A DNA stretch of 64,000 nucleotides from Arthrobacter sp. QXT-31 (GCF_001969265.1 NZ_CP019304.1:2108001-2172000); one strand, 5' to 3'. Numbered from the stretch's first letter, positions 26,100 through 36,572 are shown. The notes: generated by a model not told the origin, from the letters alone. Translations and numbers: made by a program.

Positions 26100-27118
26100 T
26101 TAGAAGCTCTGGCCGGCGGAGCCGAGCTGCTGGGTGGCTTCGACGATGCGGGCGGCGAGGCCGGCTTCGGCGGAGGCGCCCCAGACGCGGGGGTCGTAGG
26201 TCTTCTTGTTGCCTACCTCGCCGTCGACCTTGAGGACGCCGTCGTAGTTGCGGAACATGTGGTCCGCCACCGGACGGGTGTACGCGTACTGGGTGTCCGT
26301 GTCGATGTTCATCTTGATGGTGCCGTAGGACACGGCGTCCGCGATCTCCTGGTCCGAGGATCCCGACCCGCCGTGGAAGACGAGGTCGAACGGGTTCTCC
26401 TTGCCGATCTTGGCGCCGACCTGGGCCTGGATGTCCTTCAGGATCTCCGGACGCAGCTTCACCCCGCCCGGCTTGTACACACCGTGCACGTTCCCGAAGG
26501 TCAGGGCCGTGATGTAGCGGCCGTTTCTCCCCGCACCCAGCGCGTCGACGGTGGCCAGGGCGTCTTCCACCGTGGTGTAGAGCTTTCGTTGATCTCGTGC
26601 TCAACGCCGTCTTCCTCGCCGCCGACGGTGCCGATCTCCACCTCGAGGATGATCTTGGTTGCGGCGGTGCGGTCCAGCAGTTCACGGGCGATGCGCAGGT
26701 TCTCCTGCAGCGTCTCGGCGGAGCCGTCCCACATGTGCGAGTTGAAAAGCGGGTTGCGGCCGGCCTTGACCTCGGCCTCGGAGGCGGCCAGCAGCGGCAG
26801 CACGAACCCGTCCAGCTTGTCCTTCGGGCAGTGGTCGGTGTGCAGGGCGATGTTCACGTTGTAGTTCTTGGCCACCTCGCGGGCGAAGGCTGCGAAGCCC
26901 AGCGAACCGGCCACCATGTCCTTCGTGGACGCACCGGACCAGTACGCGGCGCCGCCGGTGGAAACCTGCACGATCCCGTCCGACTCGGCCTCAGCGAACC
27001 CGCGCAGGGCAGCGTTCAGGGTCTGGGAAGACGTGACGTTGACCGCCGGGAACGCGAAGCCGCCCTTCTTGGCACGGTCGATCATGTCGGCATAGATCTC
27101 TGGGGTTGCAATGGGCAT
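26100..27118 (-). pseudogene. fba: class II fructose-bisphosphate aldolase, one-base frameshift
   Basis: The two parts together cover a full-length (339-residue) class II aldolase: MPIATPEIYADMIDRA, the zinc/substrate motif HTDHCPKD, LEVEIGTVGGEEDGV, then KLYTTVEDALATVDALG (reconstructed), LVFHGGSGSSDQEI and NIDTDTQYAY. One base is missing near 26584, in an A/T run where GAAAAGCTC or GAGAAGCTC is expected but GAAAGCTC is present. Everything else is intact, so this is a very recent lesion or a sequence error. In RuMP assimilation it cleaves fructose-1,6-bisphosphate. Confidence 0.85.
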
Positions 27119-27119
27119 G

Positions 27120-27593
27120 TTACTCGACCACCTCGCCGCTGGTTTCGAAGGTGGCGATCTTGCCGATGCGGCGTTCGTGGCGCACTTCCTTGGTGAACGG
27201 TTCGGCCAGGAAGGCCTCGATCAGCTCGGTGGCTTCCTCAACGGTGTGCTGGCGCCCGCCCACGGCGACCACGTTGGCGTTGTTGTGCTGGCGGGCCAGT
27301 TTGGCCGTGTCCAGGTTCCATGCCAGCGCTGCCCGCACGCCCTTGACCTTGTTCGCGGCGATCTGCTCGCCGTTGCCCGAGCCGCCCAGCACAATGCCCA
27401 GGGCGTCCACGCCGGCAGCCTGGTCGGCCACGACGGCGGAGGCGGCGTTGATGCAGAATGACGGGTAGTCGTCCTCGGCGTCGTAGACGGCGGGACCATG
27501 GTCCACCATCTCGTAGCCGCTGGCTGACAGCGCGGTGATGAGGTGGGAGCTGAGCCCCATGCCGGCGTGGTCGGTTGCGATGTGAACGCGCAT
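27120..27593 (-). CDS. rpiB: ribose-5-phosphate isomerase B
   Basis: The 157-residue enzyme has HIATDHAGMGLS, LGGSGNGEQIAANKVKGVRAA and ARQHNNANVVAVGGRQHT. It interconverts ribose-5-phosphate and ribulose-5-phosphate, the formaldehyde acceptor of the RuMP pathway. Its stop is directly followed by the fba start (about 1 bp), and rpe ends 9 bp upstream, giving a tight operon. Confidence 0.92.
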   Translation of the reverse strand: MRVHIATDHAGMGLSSHLITALSASGYEMVDHGPAVYDAEDDYPSFCINAASAVVADQAAGVDALGIVLGGSGNGEQIAANKVKGVRAALAWNLDTAKLARQHNNANVVAVGGRQHTVEEATELIEAFLAEPFTKEVRHERRIGKIATFETSGEVVE

Positions 27594-27602
27594 GAGTGGT
27601 CC

Positions 27603-28322
27603 TTAGGCTTGTTGGAATACGACGTCGTTGGCGCGCTGTCCTGCCGGGGCGAAGGCGAGCTGGCCGTTGGCGCGGAGGGATTCGATGGCGTCGGCCGGTG
27701 ACGGCTTGCCGTACACGGACGATCCGGCGACGAAGACGTTGGCGCCGGCCTCAGCGGCGCGGACGATGGTTTCCTCGGTGATGCCGCCGTCGACCTGGAT
27801 GGCGACGTTCACGCCGGAGCCGTCAACGGCGGCCCGGGCGCGGCGGATCTTGGGCAGGGTGACGTCCAGGAATGCCTGGCCGCCGAAGCCGGGTTCGACG
27901 GTCATGATCAGCAGCATGTCCAGTTCCGGGAGCATGTCCAGGTAGGGCTCCACGGGGGTGGCGGGGCGCAGTGCCATGCCGGCCTTGGACCCGCGGGCGC
28001 GGAGTTCGCGGGCCAGTTTGATGGGGGCGTCGGACGCCTCGACGTGGAAAGTCACGGAGGCCAGGCCGGCGTCGGCGAACTGCGGTGCCCAGCGGTCCAC
28101 ATTGGAAATCATCAGGTGGGCGTCCAGAGGCACAGGGCTGACCTTCTGGATCCGTTCCACCACGGGCAGGCCAATGGTCAGGTTGGGCACGAAGTGGTTG
28201 TCCATGACATCCACGTGCACGGCGTCGGCGTTGCTGATGCGGGCCAGCTCGGCTTCGAGGTTTGCGAAGTCCGCGGAGAGGATGCTGGGGTTGATGCAGC
28301 AATTCAGGGGTGAGGTGGACAT
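27603..28322 (-). CDS. rpe: ribulose-phosphate 3-epimerase
   Basis: The 239-residue TIM-barrel epimerase has [32 protein letters not shown] (metal-binding His/Asp), [19 protein letters not shown] and IQVDGGI. It converts xylulose-5-phosphate to ribulose-5-phosphate. In this operon it regenerates the formaldehyde acceptor. Confidence 0.94.
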   Translation of the reverse strand: MSTSPLNCCINPSILSADFANLEAELARISNADAVHVDVMDNHFVPNLTIGLPVVERIQKVSPVPLDAHLMISNVDRWAPQFADAGLASVTFHVEASDAPIKLARELRARGSKAGMALRPATPVEPYLDMLPELDMLLIMTVEPGFGGQAFLDVTLPKIRRARAAVDGSGVNVAIQVDGGITEETIVRAAEAGANVFVAGSSVYGKPSPADAIESLRANGQLAFAPAGQRANDVVFQQA

Positions 28323-28444
28323 GATGTCTGCCTTTCGGTGGTCAGGCTGTCAGTGAGCAGGGTGACGAGGGCGTGGGGACCCATCGGGTCCCCACGCCCT
28401 CGAAACGGATGGCGGTCAGCCGGCGGCTGGGATGCCTGCGGTGG

Positions 28445-29566
28445 CTAGGAAGCCTTCCGGGCAGCGGCGAGGGCGCCTTCGACGTCGGCCAGGAGTTCCT
28501 TCCAGCTGGCCACGAACTTTTCCAGGCCCTCGGACTCGAGCAGCGCAACGACGTTGTTGTAGGACACGCCGAGGTGTTCAAGGGCCGTGAGGACGGTGTT
28601 CGCTTCGGAGTACGTGCCGGTCAAGGTGTCGCCGGTCACCACGCCGTGGTCGAAGGTGGCGTCCAGGGTCTTCTCCGGCATGGTGTTCACGACGCCGGCG
28701 GCCACGAGCTCGGTGACGTAGAGGGTGTCCGGGTAGGCCGGGTCCTTCACGCCGGTGGAGGCCCAGAGCGGGCGCTGGGGGCGGGCGCCGGCTTCGGCAA
28801 GGACTGCCCAGCGGTCCGTGGAGAACAGCTTTTCGTAGACCTGGTAGGCCAGACGGGCGTTGGCGACGCCGGCCTTGCCCTTGAGTGCCTTGGCCGCGGG
28901 GGTGCCGATCACGTCGAGGCGCTTGTCGATTTCGGTGTCCACGCGGGAGACGAAGAACGAGGCGACGGAGTGGATCTTGGACAGGTCGTGGCCGTTTTCC
29001 TTGGCCTGCTCCAGACCGGACTGGAAGGCGTTGATGACAGCCCGGTAGCGGTCGAGGGAGAAGATCAGGGTCACGTTGACGCTGATGCCCTCGGCCAGCA
29101 CCGCCGTAATGGCGTCCAGGCCCTCAAGGGTGGCCGGGATCTTGATCAGGACGTTGTCCTTGTCGACCTTCTTGAAGAGGTTCTTGGCTTCGGCGATGGT
29201 GCCTTCGGTGTCCCAGGCCAGGCGGGGGTCGACCTCGATGGAGACGCGGCCGTCGACGCCGTTGGTGGCGGCGGCGATCGGGGCGAAGAGGTCGCACGCG
29301 TCGGCGACATCCGTCGTCGTGATTTCGAAGATCGTCTCCTCCACGCCGGCGCCCTGCGCGGCAAGTTCGGCGATCTTGGCGTCGTAGTCCGTGCCGGAGG
29401 TGATCGCGGCCTGGAAGATGGACGGGTTGGTGGTTACGCCGACCACGTTCTTCTGGTCGATGAGCTTCTGCAGGCTGCCGCTGGCGAGCCGCTCGCGGGA
29501 TAGGTCATCGAGCCAGATGGACAGGCCTGCCTCGGAAAGCTGTGCGGTGGGTGTTGCGTTGGTCAT
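28445..29566 (-). CDS. tal: transaldolase
   Basis: The 373-residue actinobacterial-length transaldolase has [24 protein letters not shown], the Schiff-base Lys in [15 protein letters not shown], and [18 protein letters not shown] 29566 is chosen because the reading frame continues upstream only into the tkt end. It lies 22 bp after tkt. Its presence allows the transaldolase variant of the RuMP rearrangement. Confidence 0.94.
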   Translation of the reverse strand: MTNATPTAQLSEAGLSIWLDDLSRERLASGSLQKLIDQKNVVGVTTNPSIFQAAITSGTDYDAKIAELAAQGAGVEETIFEITTTDVADACDLFAPIAAATNGVDGRVSIEVDPRLAWDTEGTIAEAKNLFKKVDKDNVLIKIPATLEGLDAITAVLAEGISVNVTLIFSLDRYRAVINAFQSGLEQAKENGHDLSKIHSVASFFVSRVDTEIDKRLDVIGTPAAKALKGKAGVANARLAYQVYEKLFSTDRWAVLAEAGARPQRPLWASTGVKDPAYPDTLYVTELVAAGVVNTMPEKTLDATFDHGVVTGDTLTGTYSEANTVLTALEHLGVSYNNVVALLESEGLEKFVASWKELLADVEGALAAARKAS

Positions 29567-29588
29567 GGCTTGTTTCTTCCTTCGAAAA

Positions 29589-31745
29589 TTAGTTGGCCGC
29601 GGCGGCGAGGGAGTCCTTGGCGGCGGCGGTAACTGCCTCTGCCGTGATGCCGAACTCCTGGAACAGGCGCTTGTAGTCGGCCGAGGCGCCGAAGTGCTCG
29701 AGGCTGATGGAGCGGCCGGCGTCGCCGACGAACTCCTTCCAGCCAAGCGCGAGGCCGGCTTCAACGGAGACGCGGGCCTTGATGGCTGCCGGCAGGACAG
29801 CCTCGCGGTACTCAGCGTCCTGCTTGTTGAACCACTCGACACACGGCATGGAAACCACGCGGGCCGCGATGCCTTCGGCCTGCAGTGCCTCGCGGGCCTG
29901 GACGGCGAGTGCGACCTCGGAACCGGTGCCGATCAGGATGACCTGCGGGTCAACGGTCTTGCCGTCCCTGGCTGCCTCGGCCAGGACGTAACCGCCCTTG
30001 GCGACGCCGGCGGTCGACGCGAAAGTGTCGCCCTCGGCGGCGCCCGTACCGCGGGCGAAGACGGGAACGTTCTGGCGGGTCAGGACGATGCCAGCCGGGT
30101 TCTCGGTGTTCTCCAGGATGGTCTTCCAGGCGATTCCGACCTCGTTGGCGTCGGCCGGACGGACCACGTCCAGGCCCGGGATCGCACGCAGGGTGGCGAG
30201 CTGTTCCACCGGCTGGTGGGTGGGGCCGTCCTCGCCGAGGCCGATGGAGTCGTGCGACCACACATAGATGGACGGGACACCCATCAGTGCGCCGAGGCGG
30301 ATGGCCGGCTTCTGGTAGTCGCTGAAGATCAGGAACGTGCCGGAGAACGCGCGGGTCTTGCCGTGCAGGCTGATGCCGTTCACGATCGACGCGGCAGCGT
30401 GCTCACGGATACCGAAGTGCAGGACCCGGCCGTACGGGTTGCCCTTCCAGGCTTCCGTGGAGCGGGAGGCCGGAATGAACGACGGCGAGCCCTCGATCGT
30501 GGTGTTGTTCGACTCGGCGAGGTCGCAAGAGCCGCCCCAGAGTTCCGGCATGACCGGGCCGATGGCGTTCAGGACCTTGCCGGAGGCGGCGCGGGTGGAA
30601 ACGTCCTTGCCTGCCTCGAAGGCCGGCAGGACGGCTTCGAGTCCGGCCGGGAGTTCGCGGGCTTCGACGCGCTCGAGCAGGGCCGCAGCCTCCGGGTTGG
30701 CCGACTGCCAGGCCGCGAACGACTCTTCCCACTCGGAACGTGCAGCCGCGCCACGGTCCACTACCTGGCGCGCGTGGGCCAGGATTTCCTGGTCAACCTC
30801 GAAGGACTTGGCGGGGTCGAAGCCCAGCACTTCCTTCAGAGCTGCGACCTCGTCAGCACCGAGGGCGGAGCCGTGGATCTTGCCGGTGTTCTGCTTCTTG
30901 GGGGCCGGGTAGCCGATGATGGTCCGCAGCGAGATGATGGACGGCTTGGAGGTCTCAGCCTTGGCAGCCAGGAGCGCGGAGTAGAGCGCCTGGATGTCTT
31001 CGACGTAGTCGCCGGTCTTGGTCCAGTCAACGCGCTGGGTATGCCAGCCGTAGGACTCGTAGCGCTTCAGGACGTCTTCGGTGAAGGCGATGTCTGTGTC
31101 GTCCTCGATGGAGATGTGGTTCTCGTCGTAGATGACCACGAGGTTGCCCAGTTCCTGGTGCCCGGCGAGGGAGGAAGCCTCGGAGGTCACGCCTTCCTGG
31201 ATATCACCGTCGGAGGCGATGACCCAGATGGTGTGGTCGAACGGGCTCTCGCCGGCGGGAGCATCGGCGTCGAACAGGCCGCGCTGGCGGCGCTGGGAGT
31301 AGGCGAAGCCGACCGAGGAGGCCAGGCCCTGGCCCAGCGGGCCGGTGGTGATTTCAACACCGGCGGTGTGCTTGTATTCCGGGTGGCCCGGGGTCAGCGA
31401 ACCCCAGGTGCGCAGTGCTTCCAGGTCCTTCAGTTCCAGGCCATAGCCGGAGAGGAACAGCTGGACGTACAGGGTCAGCGATGAGTGGCCCGGGGACAGG
31501 ATGAACCGGTCACGGCCGATCCAGTCGGCGTCGCGCGGATCATGCCGCATCAGCTTCTGGAACAGCAGGTACGCAGCCGGAGCCAGGCTCATCGCCGTGC
31601 CGGGGTGACCGTTGCCGACCTTCTCCACGGCGTCCGCGGCCAGAACCCGGGCGGTATCCACCGCACGCTGGTCCTCGGCCGTCCAGTCGAGTGTTGAATC
31701 AATGGTGCTCTCAGCGATACGTGTCGCGGTTGCAGTCGGATTCAC
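29589..31745 (-). CDS. tkt: transketolase
   Basis: The 718-residue enzyme has the thiamine-diphosphate motif [36 protein letters not shown] and the C-terminal [15 protein letters not shown]. The start is GTG preceded by AAGGAGATATACC. The first codons (NPTATAT) and the leader are shared with the phi gene at 48 kb. First gene of the leftward tkt-tal-rpe-rpiB-fba operon. Confidence 0.95.
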   Translation of the reverse strand: MNPTATATRIAESTIDSTLDWTAEDQRAVDTARVLAADAVEKVGNGHPGTAMSLAPAAYLLFQKLMRHDPRDADWIGRDRFILSPGHSSLTLYVQLFLSGYGLELKDLEALRTWGSLTPGHPEYKHTAGVEITTGPLGQGLASSVGFAYSQRRQRGLFDADAPAGESPFDHTIWVIASDGDIQEGVTSEASSLAGHQELGNLVVIYDENHISIEDDTDIAFTEDVLKRYESYGWHTQRVDWTKTGDYVEDIQALYSALLAAKAETSKPSIISLRTIIGYPAPKKQNTGKIHGSALGADEVAALKEVLGFDPAKSFEVDQEILAHARQVVDRGAAARSEWEESFAAWQSANPEAAALLERVEARELPAGLEAVLPAFEAGKDVSTRAASGKVLNAIGPVMPELWGGSCDLAESNNTTIEGSPSFIPASRSTEAWKGNPYGRVLHFGIREHAAASIVNGISLHGKTRAFSGTFLIFSDYQKPAIRLGALMGVPSIYVWSHDSIGLGEDGPTHQPVEQLATLRAIPGLDVVRPADANEVGIAWKTILENTENPAGIVLTRQNVPVFARGTGAAEGDTFASTAGVAKGGYVLAEAARDGKTVDPQVILIGTGSEVALAVQAREALQAEGIAARVVSMPCVEWFNKQDAEYREAVLPAAIKARVSVEAGLALGWKEFVGDAGRSISLEHFGASADYKRLFQEFGITAEAVTAAAKDSLAAAAN

Positions 31746-31801
31746 GGTATATCTCCTTTGATACGGTCATCGGCCAATAGCGGCCGGTCTCTGGTTGCTA
31801 C

Positions 31802-31850
31802 CCATAATTCCGAAACAAATGGGTAGGGGTAACACTGTTTTCTGACGGTT
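31802..31850 (-). promoter_or_regulatory. conserved leader/promoter block shared by tkt and phi
   Basis: These 49 bp match 48587-48636 upstream of phi with only about four substitutions. The block contains GTCAGAAAACAGTGTTACCC, with a short CTGT/ACAG dyad in the phi copy, then an A/T-rich GGAATTATGG. It lies about 57 bp upstream of tkt in the divergent region shared with the LuxR-type regulator. Confidence 0.7.
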
Positions 31851-31937
31851 TTTGGCTATACTTTCGGGTGGGCGGATGTTTCGCCCGGTGGCTGTGCGAT
31901 GAAGCGCAGCCGCTCACCAGTCCAGAAGGAATTCACT

Positions 31938-33206
31938 ATGTCCCTTTCAGACCTGCCGTGGCCTCTTCTGCAATCCGTGGCAGCATTGGCTGATGCCCCC
32001 CTCGCCCAGATCGCGGAACGCCTGCGCGACGCGGCGCTGCCGCATCTGGGATGCAGCGCGCTGGTCATCTTCACCGAAGACTGCACGGGCCGCCCGCAGA
32101 AGAAGGCAGGCCAGGAAGACATCATCTCCAAGGTGTCCATCGCGGAGCTCGACGAGCTTCGCGCCGGCCTTTCGGATGAGACGCCGTGGTTCGGCGAAGC
32201 CGTGCTCGCTGGCCGGCCCCGGCCCGCACTGGCCATGAAACACGGCCCCAGCCAGGCCATCCTGGTCCTCACCGATCCCCGCCCGGAAGATCCACTGGAC
32301 AACCCCGGGCTGGAACTGCTGACGTACCTGTGGGGCATTACGGCCCGCCGGATCCAGGAAAAGGTGGCCGATGCGTCGCCGTCGTACCTGGCGGAATCGC
32401 GGGCGGCCTCGGCTGAACGCGTGCGCGTGACGGCAGAACTGACTGACCTGCACTCCACCACGTTGGAGACCCTGCTGGCGGCCCTGCGCTCGTCCTCCCT
32501 GGCGGACGGCGCCGCCCGCGCGACGGTCACCGACCTCACGGCCAAGGCGCTGGTGGGGCTCCGCACCCTCAGCGACCGCACCACGGACCTTGTGGAAGAG
32601 CCCGTGGCTAAAGCCTTTGAACGGCTGCGGGAGGACCTGCGGCCGCTCACCAGCTTCAGCGGAACTGAGGTCCAGTTCATCGAACCGCCGCTGAACGGAC
32701 GGGCCCTTCCCGGCGAAGTTGCCCACGCGGCGCGCGCTGTGGTCCGCGGGTTGGTGCTGGCCATGATGGAACAGCCCGAGGTCAGCAGGATCCGGACGCA
32801 TTGGGACTGCGACGGCGAGAACCTGCTGATCAACGTGCGTGACGACGGCGGCGGCGCCCTCACCACCCAGGACTCGAGCATCAGCCGCCTCGACCGCCGG
32901 GTCCAGGCGCTCAACGGACACCTGCGGATGGACGTCATGCCGGGCTGGGGTGCCGACATCTTCGTTTCGCTCCCGCTGGACCTGCCAGCCCGCCCGGCCG
33001 GGGATGCCGCGGGATGGAACCTCGCTGCCCGGGAACTTGAAGTGCTGCAACATCTCGCCGCCGGGCACCGCAACCGCACCATCGCGTCCACCATGGGCAT
33101 CAGCGAGAACACGGTCAAGTTCCACGTTCGGAACCTCTTCAGAAAGCTCGACGTCGGTTCACGCACCGAGGCGATTGCGCTGGCGCACAGCCACGGATTC
33201 CGGTGA
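31938..33206 (+). CDS. LuxR-type regulator with degenerate histidine-kinase core
   Basis: The 422-residue product (start ATG 31938 after AGAAGGA) has a GAF-like N-terminal region (residues 1-145), a HisKA_3-like helix at 160-173 where the expected ELHD reads ELTD, a HATPase-like fold with RDDGGGALTT (301-310) and PGWGADIFVSLPL (335-347) but no clear N-box Asn, and a C-terminal LuxR helix-turn-helix (361-422, LAARELEVL...NTVKFHVRNLFRKL). It is probably a one-protein sensor-regulator that cannot autophosphorylate. Divergence from tkt suggests control of the pentose-phosphate operon. Confidence 0.85.
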   Translation: MSLSDLPWPLLQSVAALADAPLAQIAERLRDAALPHLGCSALVIFTEDCTGRPQKKAGQEDIISKVSIAELDELRAGLSDETPWFGEAVLAGRPRPALAMKHGPSQAILVLTDPRPEDPLDNPGLELLTYLWGITARRIQEKVADASPSYLAESRAASAERVRVTAELTDLHSTTLETLLAALRSSSLADGAARATVTDLTAKALVGLRTLSDRTTDLVEEPVAKAFERLREDLRPLTSFSGTEVQFIEPPLNGRALPGEVAHAARAVVRGLVLAMMEQPEVSRIRTHWDCDGENLLINVRDDGGGALTTQDSSISRLDRRVQALNGHLRMDVMPGWGADIFVSLPLDLPARPAGDAAGWNLAARELEVLQHLAAGHRNRTIASTMGISENTVKFHVRNLFRKLDVGSRTEAIALAHSHGFR

Positions 33207-33234
33207 TCGGATAAGAAGTCCGATCCCCCGGCTG

Positions 33235-33268
33235 AAGTGCCCGGCTCCGTAAAGGAGGCCGGGCACTT
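33235..33268 (+). terminator. hairpin terminator after the LuxR-type gene
   Basis: AAGTGCCCGGCTCC pairs with its complement (one bulged G) around a GTAAA loop, 28 bp after the stop codon. Confidence 0.7.
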
Positions 33269-33386
33269 CTGCGTTTGGCGCCGTTGCCGCTGGCCGGTCA
33301 GTGCGTTGTGCATGGTGGAACTCTTTCACGTGCTGCTGCTGGAAGTTGGGCCGGAAACGACCCTTTTGGGTAGGTGGTGTGGGGGG

Positions 33387-34046
33387 TTAGGTGGTCATGG
33401 TGGCGAACATGAGGGCCATGGTGGTGGCGCCGAGGGCTTCGAGGGCGTGTTCGGTGCGGGTGGGGTGTTTGCGGCCGTGGTGGGTGGTTGTGGTGGTGCG
33501 GTGGCGGAGGATGAGGATGAGGAAGGTGGTTGCGGCGGCGGCGAAGACGAGGGTGAGGGCGATGGCGGGGGTGTTGCCCAGGGCTGCGGTGGTTGTGGTG
33601 TCGGCTGTGTAGGCGCTGCCGTGGTGGGCGGTGGGGGTGCCCGCCGCGGTGGTCGTGGTCCCGGTCCCGGTTGCGGTTGCGGCTGCCGTGGGGGTGTGGG
33701 TGGTCATGAGGGTGATCATGGTGGCGGCGGCGGCCATGGTGAGGCTGTGGTAGGCGCATTTGAGTCTGCCTTGGTTGCCGGCGCAGAGGAGTTTGAATTC
33801 GGGGCGGGCGACGGCCTGGAGGGTGAACCAGAGCGCGGCGCCAGCGAGGATGGCGATTTGGGCGAGCAGGGTGGAGGGGCCGAGGTTCCAGAGCATGGCG
33901 GTCATGAGGGTGTTCATGAGGGCGTGGAGGGTGTTGTTGACCCGGTCGGTGAGGTGGCGGGCGCGGACTGCCTGGGCGAGGTGGTAGCTTCCGGCGATGA
34001 GCAGGACGGCTGTGAGGGTCCAGGTGAGTGCGGGGATATGGAACAC
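33387..34046 (-). CDS. DUF5134-like His/Met-containing membrane protein, copy 1
   Basis: The 219-residue protein has about five predicted membrane segments, beginning MFHIPALTWTLTAVLLIAGSYH. His and Met residues cluster in and near the helices (HALMNTLMTAML, CAYHSLTMAAAATM), and a Thr/Ala-rich low-complexity linker lies around residues 115-150. It resembles actinobacterial DUF5134 proteins. It follows oxidase copy 1, and the same pairing recurs at copy 3, suggesting a role in copper supply or maturation of the enzyme (inference). The start is GTG. Confidence 0.75.
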   Translation of the reverse strand: MFHIPALTWTLTAVLLIAGSYHLAQAVRARHLTDRVNNTLHALMNTLMTAMLWNLGPSTLLAQIAILAGAALWFTLQAVARPEFKLLCAGNQGRLKCAYHSLTMAAAATMITLMTTHTPTAAATATGTGTTTTAAGTPTAHHGSAYTADTTTTAALGNTPAIALTLVFAAAATTFLILILRHRTTTTTHHGRKHPTRTEHALEALGATTMALMFATMTT

Positions 34047-34086
34047 GTTCGATCACGCCCTACTGTCTGGGTGGGTCCGGGTGGGG

Positions 34087-34127
34087 TTCGGTCCCCGGTG
34101 CGGATGCCGTCAGCACCGGGGACCGAA
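34087..34127. terminator. GGTCCCCGG-type hairpin between oxidase copy 1 and DUF5134
   Basis: A perfect 15-bp stem, TTCGGTCCCCGGTGC, with an 11-base loop. It is one of a family of similar hairpins in this region. There is no T-tract, so it could slow or attenuate transcription rather than end it. Confidence 0.6.
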
Positions 34128-34159
34128 GACTGGGGAAAGTTTTGGGGGTGGATACAGGT

Positions 34160-34197
34160 GGTCCCCGGGTGCTGCCGTGGGGCAGCGCCCGGGGACC
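34160..34197. terminator. GGTCCCCGGG-type hairpin downstream of oxidase copy 1
   Basis: A 17-bp stem with one G-T style mismatch (GGTCCCCGGGTGCTGCC) and a 4-base loop, 48 bp after the oxidase stop. Confidence 0.6.
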
Positions 34198-34244
34198 GTC
34201 TGTGTGGTGGTTAGTGCTGTGTTGCTGGTTTTTGGTGCTGGTGG

Positions 34245-36182
34245 TTAGTGGTTGTTGCCGGTGGAGCAGTGGCCGCCGTTGGTGGTGCGGGTTTCGGTGG
34301 GGAGGTTGAGGGTGGGGTTTTGGTTGAAGAAGCCGTGGGGTTCGAGCATGAAGCCGATGTTCTGGCGGGGCATGACGGGCCAGTCTTCGAGGCGGACGAC
34401 GTGGTGCATGCCGAAGGTGTACCAGACCACGAGGTCCTGATCGACGATGTTGCGGTCTTTCTGGGTCCAGATGTGCAGGCCGTCCTCGGCGCCGGTGGCC
34501 TGGTTGGGGTACTCGCCGGCGGCGAAGCGTTCGGTCCGGTCGTAGGCGGTGACCCAGAGGTTGTTCCGGGCGAACTGGGCGCGTTGGGAGACGTAGGACT
34601 CGTCTCCGGCGGCGAGCTGGATCCCGTTGGTGGGGATCAGGCGGTAGGCGACGGGTTCGTTGACGATGTTCTTGGAGTCGTGGTTGACGATCTTCCAGAA
34701 CCGGTGCTTGGCCTCGTCGGTTTTGCGGATCGCGGCCTTCTCGGTTTCCAGGAGCCGGTCCACGGCCATGAACGCGGTGTGGGTGGGGTTGTGTTCGGGG
34801 TAGGCCATGTCCACTTCGTAGACGGCGTTGTTGGGCCCGTCGACTTCGAAGTCCATGCGGACGTTGAACATGTGCTGGTGGATCGGGGCGTAGAGGCCGT
34901 CGTTGTTCAGGGACTGGCCGTACGGGCTCTTCTCCCCGGGCTGCTGGCCGGCGGTGGAGAGGATGCCGGTGGCCTTGACCAGGAACTCGATGGACCCGTC
35001 CAGGAACAGGTGCCAGTAGAAGGCGTATTCGTAGTTCGCGACCGTGGCGATGAAGGAGATCACGAGCTTGCGGTTGCGGCGGGTCTCGGCGGTCCTTCAC
35101 GGAAGTCGAAGTGCTTCCACAGGATCGAGTCGTCTTCTTCGTGCATGCAGATCGCGTTCTCGATCGTCCACGGGTTGCCCAGGGAATCGACGGAGTGACC
35201 GTCGAAGTACTTGATCTCGCCCAGGCAGTCACAGCCCAGGGTCAGGGAGTTGGCCATGTTGCCGATGTTGTACTCACCGGAATCGAACGCGTTCTTCTTC
35301 GCCTGCACCGGGGCGGTGTCACCGTACGGGACCACCATTTCCGAGAGGGAGGCGCGGTTGATGACCGGGCGGTCCACGTCCTGGTCACGGAATTTCAGCT
35401 GGTGCAGCACCAGGCCTTCACGGGGGGTGAAACCGACCCGGAAGGACCAGTCGGCCCAGCGCACGTGGTTGCCGGTGACCTGGAAGGAGGCGCCCTCGGG
35501 CTGGGTGATCTCGATCGGCTTCAGGTCCGTGCGGGCCGGGCCGACGTACTTGGGCAGGTAGTTGCCCCGGGCGGAGGGACGGGGATCTTCTGGTCGTCCT
35601 CGAGCTTGACGACCTCCCCGGCGTTCAGGTCATAGAAAACAATGAAGTTCTCGATCGGGTGCGCGTACGGGCTGTCATCGGCCTCGTCCCGGACGAAGAC
35701 CAGGGCACGCATCAGGCGCCGGCCCTCGTTGTCCTCACCGAAATACCCCACGCTCCACGGCTCGAAGCAGACCAGGTCCAGGTCCGTCAGGCCCCGCTTG
35801 GCCAGGGCGGCGATAACGTTCGGGTCCTTCCGGCACGCTTCCTCGCACTCGGCGAACTCATCAAGCATGAACGGCGGCTGGACATTCTCGCCAGCTGCTT
35901 CCACGCATCCACCGTGCCCGTCTCCAGGTTCACGACCGCCTCGTACGACCGCGCGACCGCCCGGTCCACCAGCACCGCGTCCGCCTCACGGACCACCTGC
36001 ACACCATTGCGCAGATCAGCCTTGGACGGCTCACGCAGCTCAACACTGATAAAACGGAACGACTCCGCCGCAGCAGGACCAGCCTTCAAAATCCCCACCG
36101 CACGCGAAATCTCCTCCCGCGACAACGGATCCAACGGATGCGCCACCCCAACAACAGTCGAAGATTCAATATCAAGAGTCAT
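34245..36182 (-). pseudogene. copper/topaquinone methylamine oxidase, copy 1 (three one-base deletions)
   Basis: The 646-residue protein reconstructed from all three copies is a copper amine oxidase of the Arthrobacter methylamine oxidase type. It oxidises methylamine to formaldehyde, ammonia and H2O2. Key residues: catalytic Asp301 (NAFDSGEY), topaquinone precursor Tyr385 in VANYEY, copper ligands His436/His438 (IHQHMF) and His594/595 (MHHVVR). In copy 1 single bases are missing near 35890, 35577 and 35094 relative to the other copies, so the frame breaks three times and returns after the third. All catalytic residues are encoded. Deletions fall mostly in G/C runs, so sequence error is possible. 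Confidence 0.88.
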
Positions 36183-36322
36183 GCTTATCTCCTAGATAGA
36201 ACTAAATGAGGATGCCCGAGGTACGAAAAGACCGCGCACACCCGGTACGGGCGGTGGTGGTGTTTCCGTGGGGGCCACAAGGCCGAAAGGTCCCTGGATT
36301 CTCGGTGCCGGCGTCGCTGCCG

Positions 36323-36331
36323 GAACTGTTC
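36323..36331. promoter_or_regulatory. GAACNGTTC element upstream of oxidase copy 1
   Basis: A single copy of the short dyad GAAC-N-GTTC, 141 bp before the start codon. In the other three loci this element is paired with a second one exactly 19 bp away; here the partner is not recognisable. Confidence 0.5.
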
Positions 36332-36354
36332 GTCTCCGGTGCAGGCCACCCGGC

Positions 36355-36396
36355 GTGATGCCGGTCACCTGCGTTCCTTTCACAAGCAAAACTACG
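36355..36396 (-). promoter_or_regulatory. conserved GTGACCGGCATCAC operator and -10 region, oxidase copy 1
   Basis: On the minus strand TAGTTTTGCTTGTG is followed by GTGACCGGCATCAC (36355-36368), a GTGA-N6-TCAC dyad identical to that upstream of the dmm operon. About 80 bp further upstream (to 36495) are also shared with copy 2. Confidence 0.65.
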
Positions 36397-36534
36397 TGAG
36401 GGAATTCGTTTACGCGAGGGATCCATAAACATTTACGTGAGAAATTCGGAGGCACAAATTCCCGCCCCAGTTAACATGCTGGAAACATTCGGGAACACGT
36501 CGGCGGCTGCTCTGGACTGGCCGGTTAAACAGTT

Positions 36535-36572
36535 CGGTCCCCGGTGCCGCCGTGGGGCAGCACCGGGGACCG
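36535..36572. terminator. GGTCCCCGG-type hairpin after the antiporter gene
   Basis: A perfect 13-bp stem, CGGTCCCCGGTGC, with a 12-base loop, just downstream of the leftward antiporter gene and upstream of the oxidase copy 1 promoter region. Confidence 0.65.

Larger units (their letters stand above)
33355..36193 (-). repeat. left arm of 2.8-kb inverted repeat (DUF5134 + methylamine oxidase)
   Basis: The block is near-identical, in opposite orientation, to 56253-59084. It covers one DUF5134 gene, two hairpins, and methylamine oxidase copy 1 up to its ribosome binding site, where similarity stops. Arm lengths of 2839 and 2832 bp differ by 7, explained by four extra deleted bases in oxidase copy 3 and one codon in DUF5134. 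Confidence 0.9.

Noticed and set aside
29391..31484. Very long antisense open frame (about 697 codons) across transketolase and transaldolase
   Set aside because: It mirrors the codon structure of real genes on the other strand, gives low-complexity Gly/Val/Asp/Arg-rich sequence and matches no family. This is a GC-rich shadow frame.
33298..34056. His/Pro/Arg-rich frame overlapping DUF5134 (and its mirror at 58386)
   Set aside because: The composition follows from the repetitive GC-rich DUF5134 coding sequence read in another frame; the DUF5134 frame has membrane segments and a family match.
34245..36182. Programmed ribosomal frameshifting in methylamine oxidase genes
   Set aside because: Break points differ between copies, occur several times per gene, and lack a conserved slippery site and pseudoknot.
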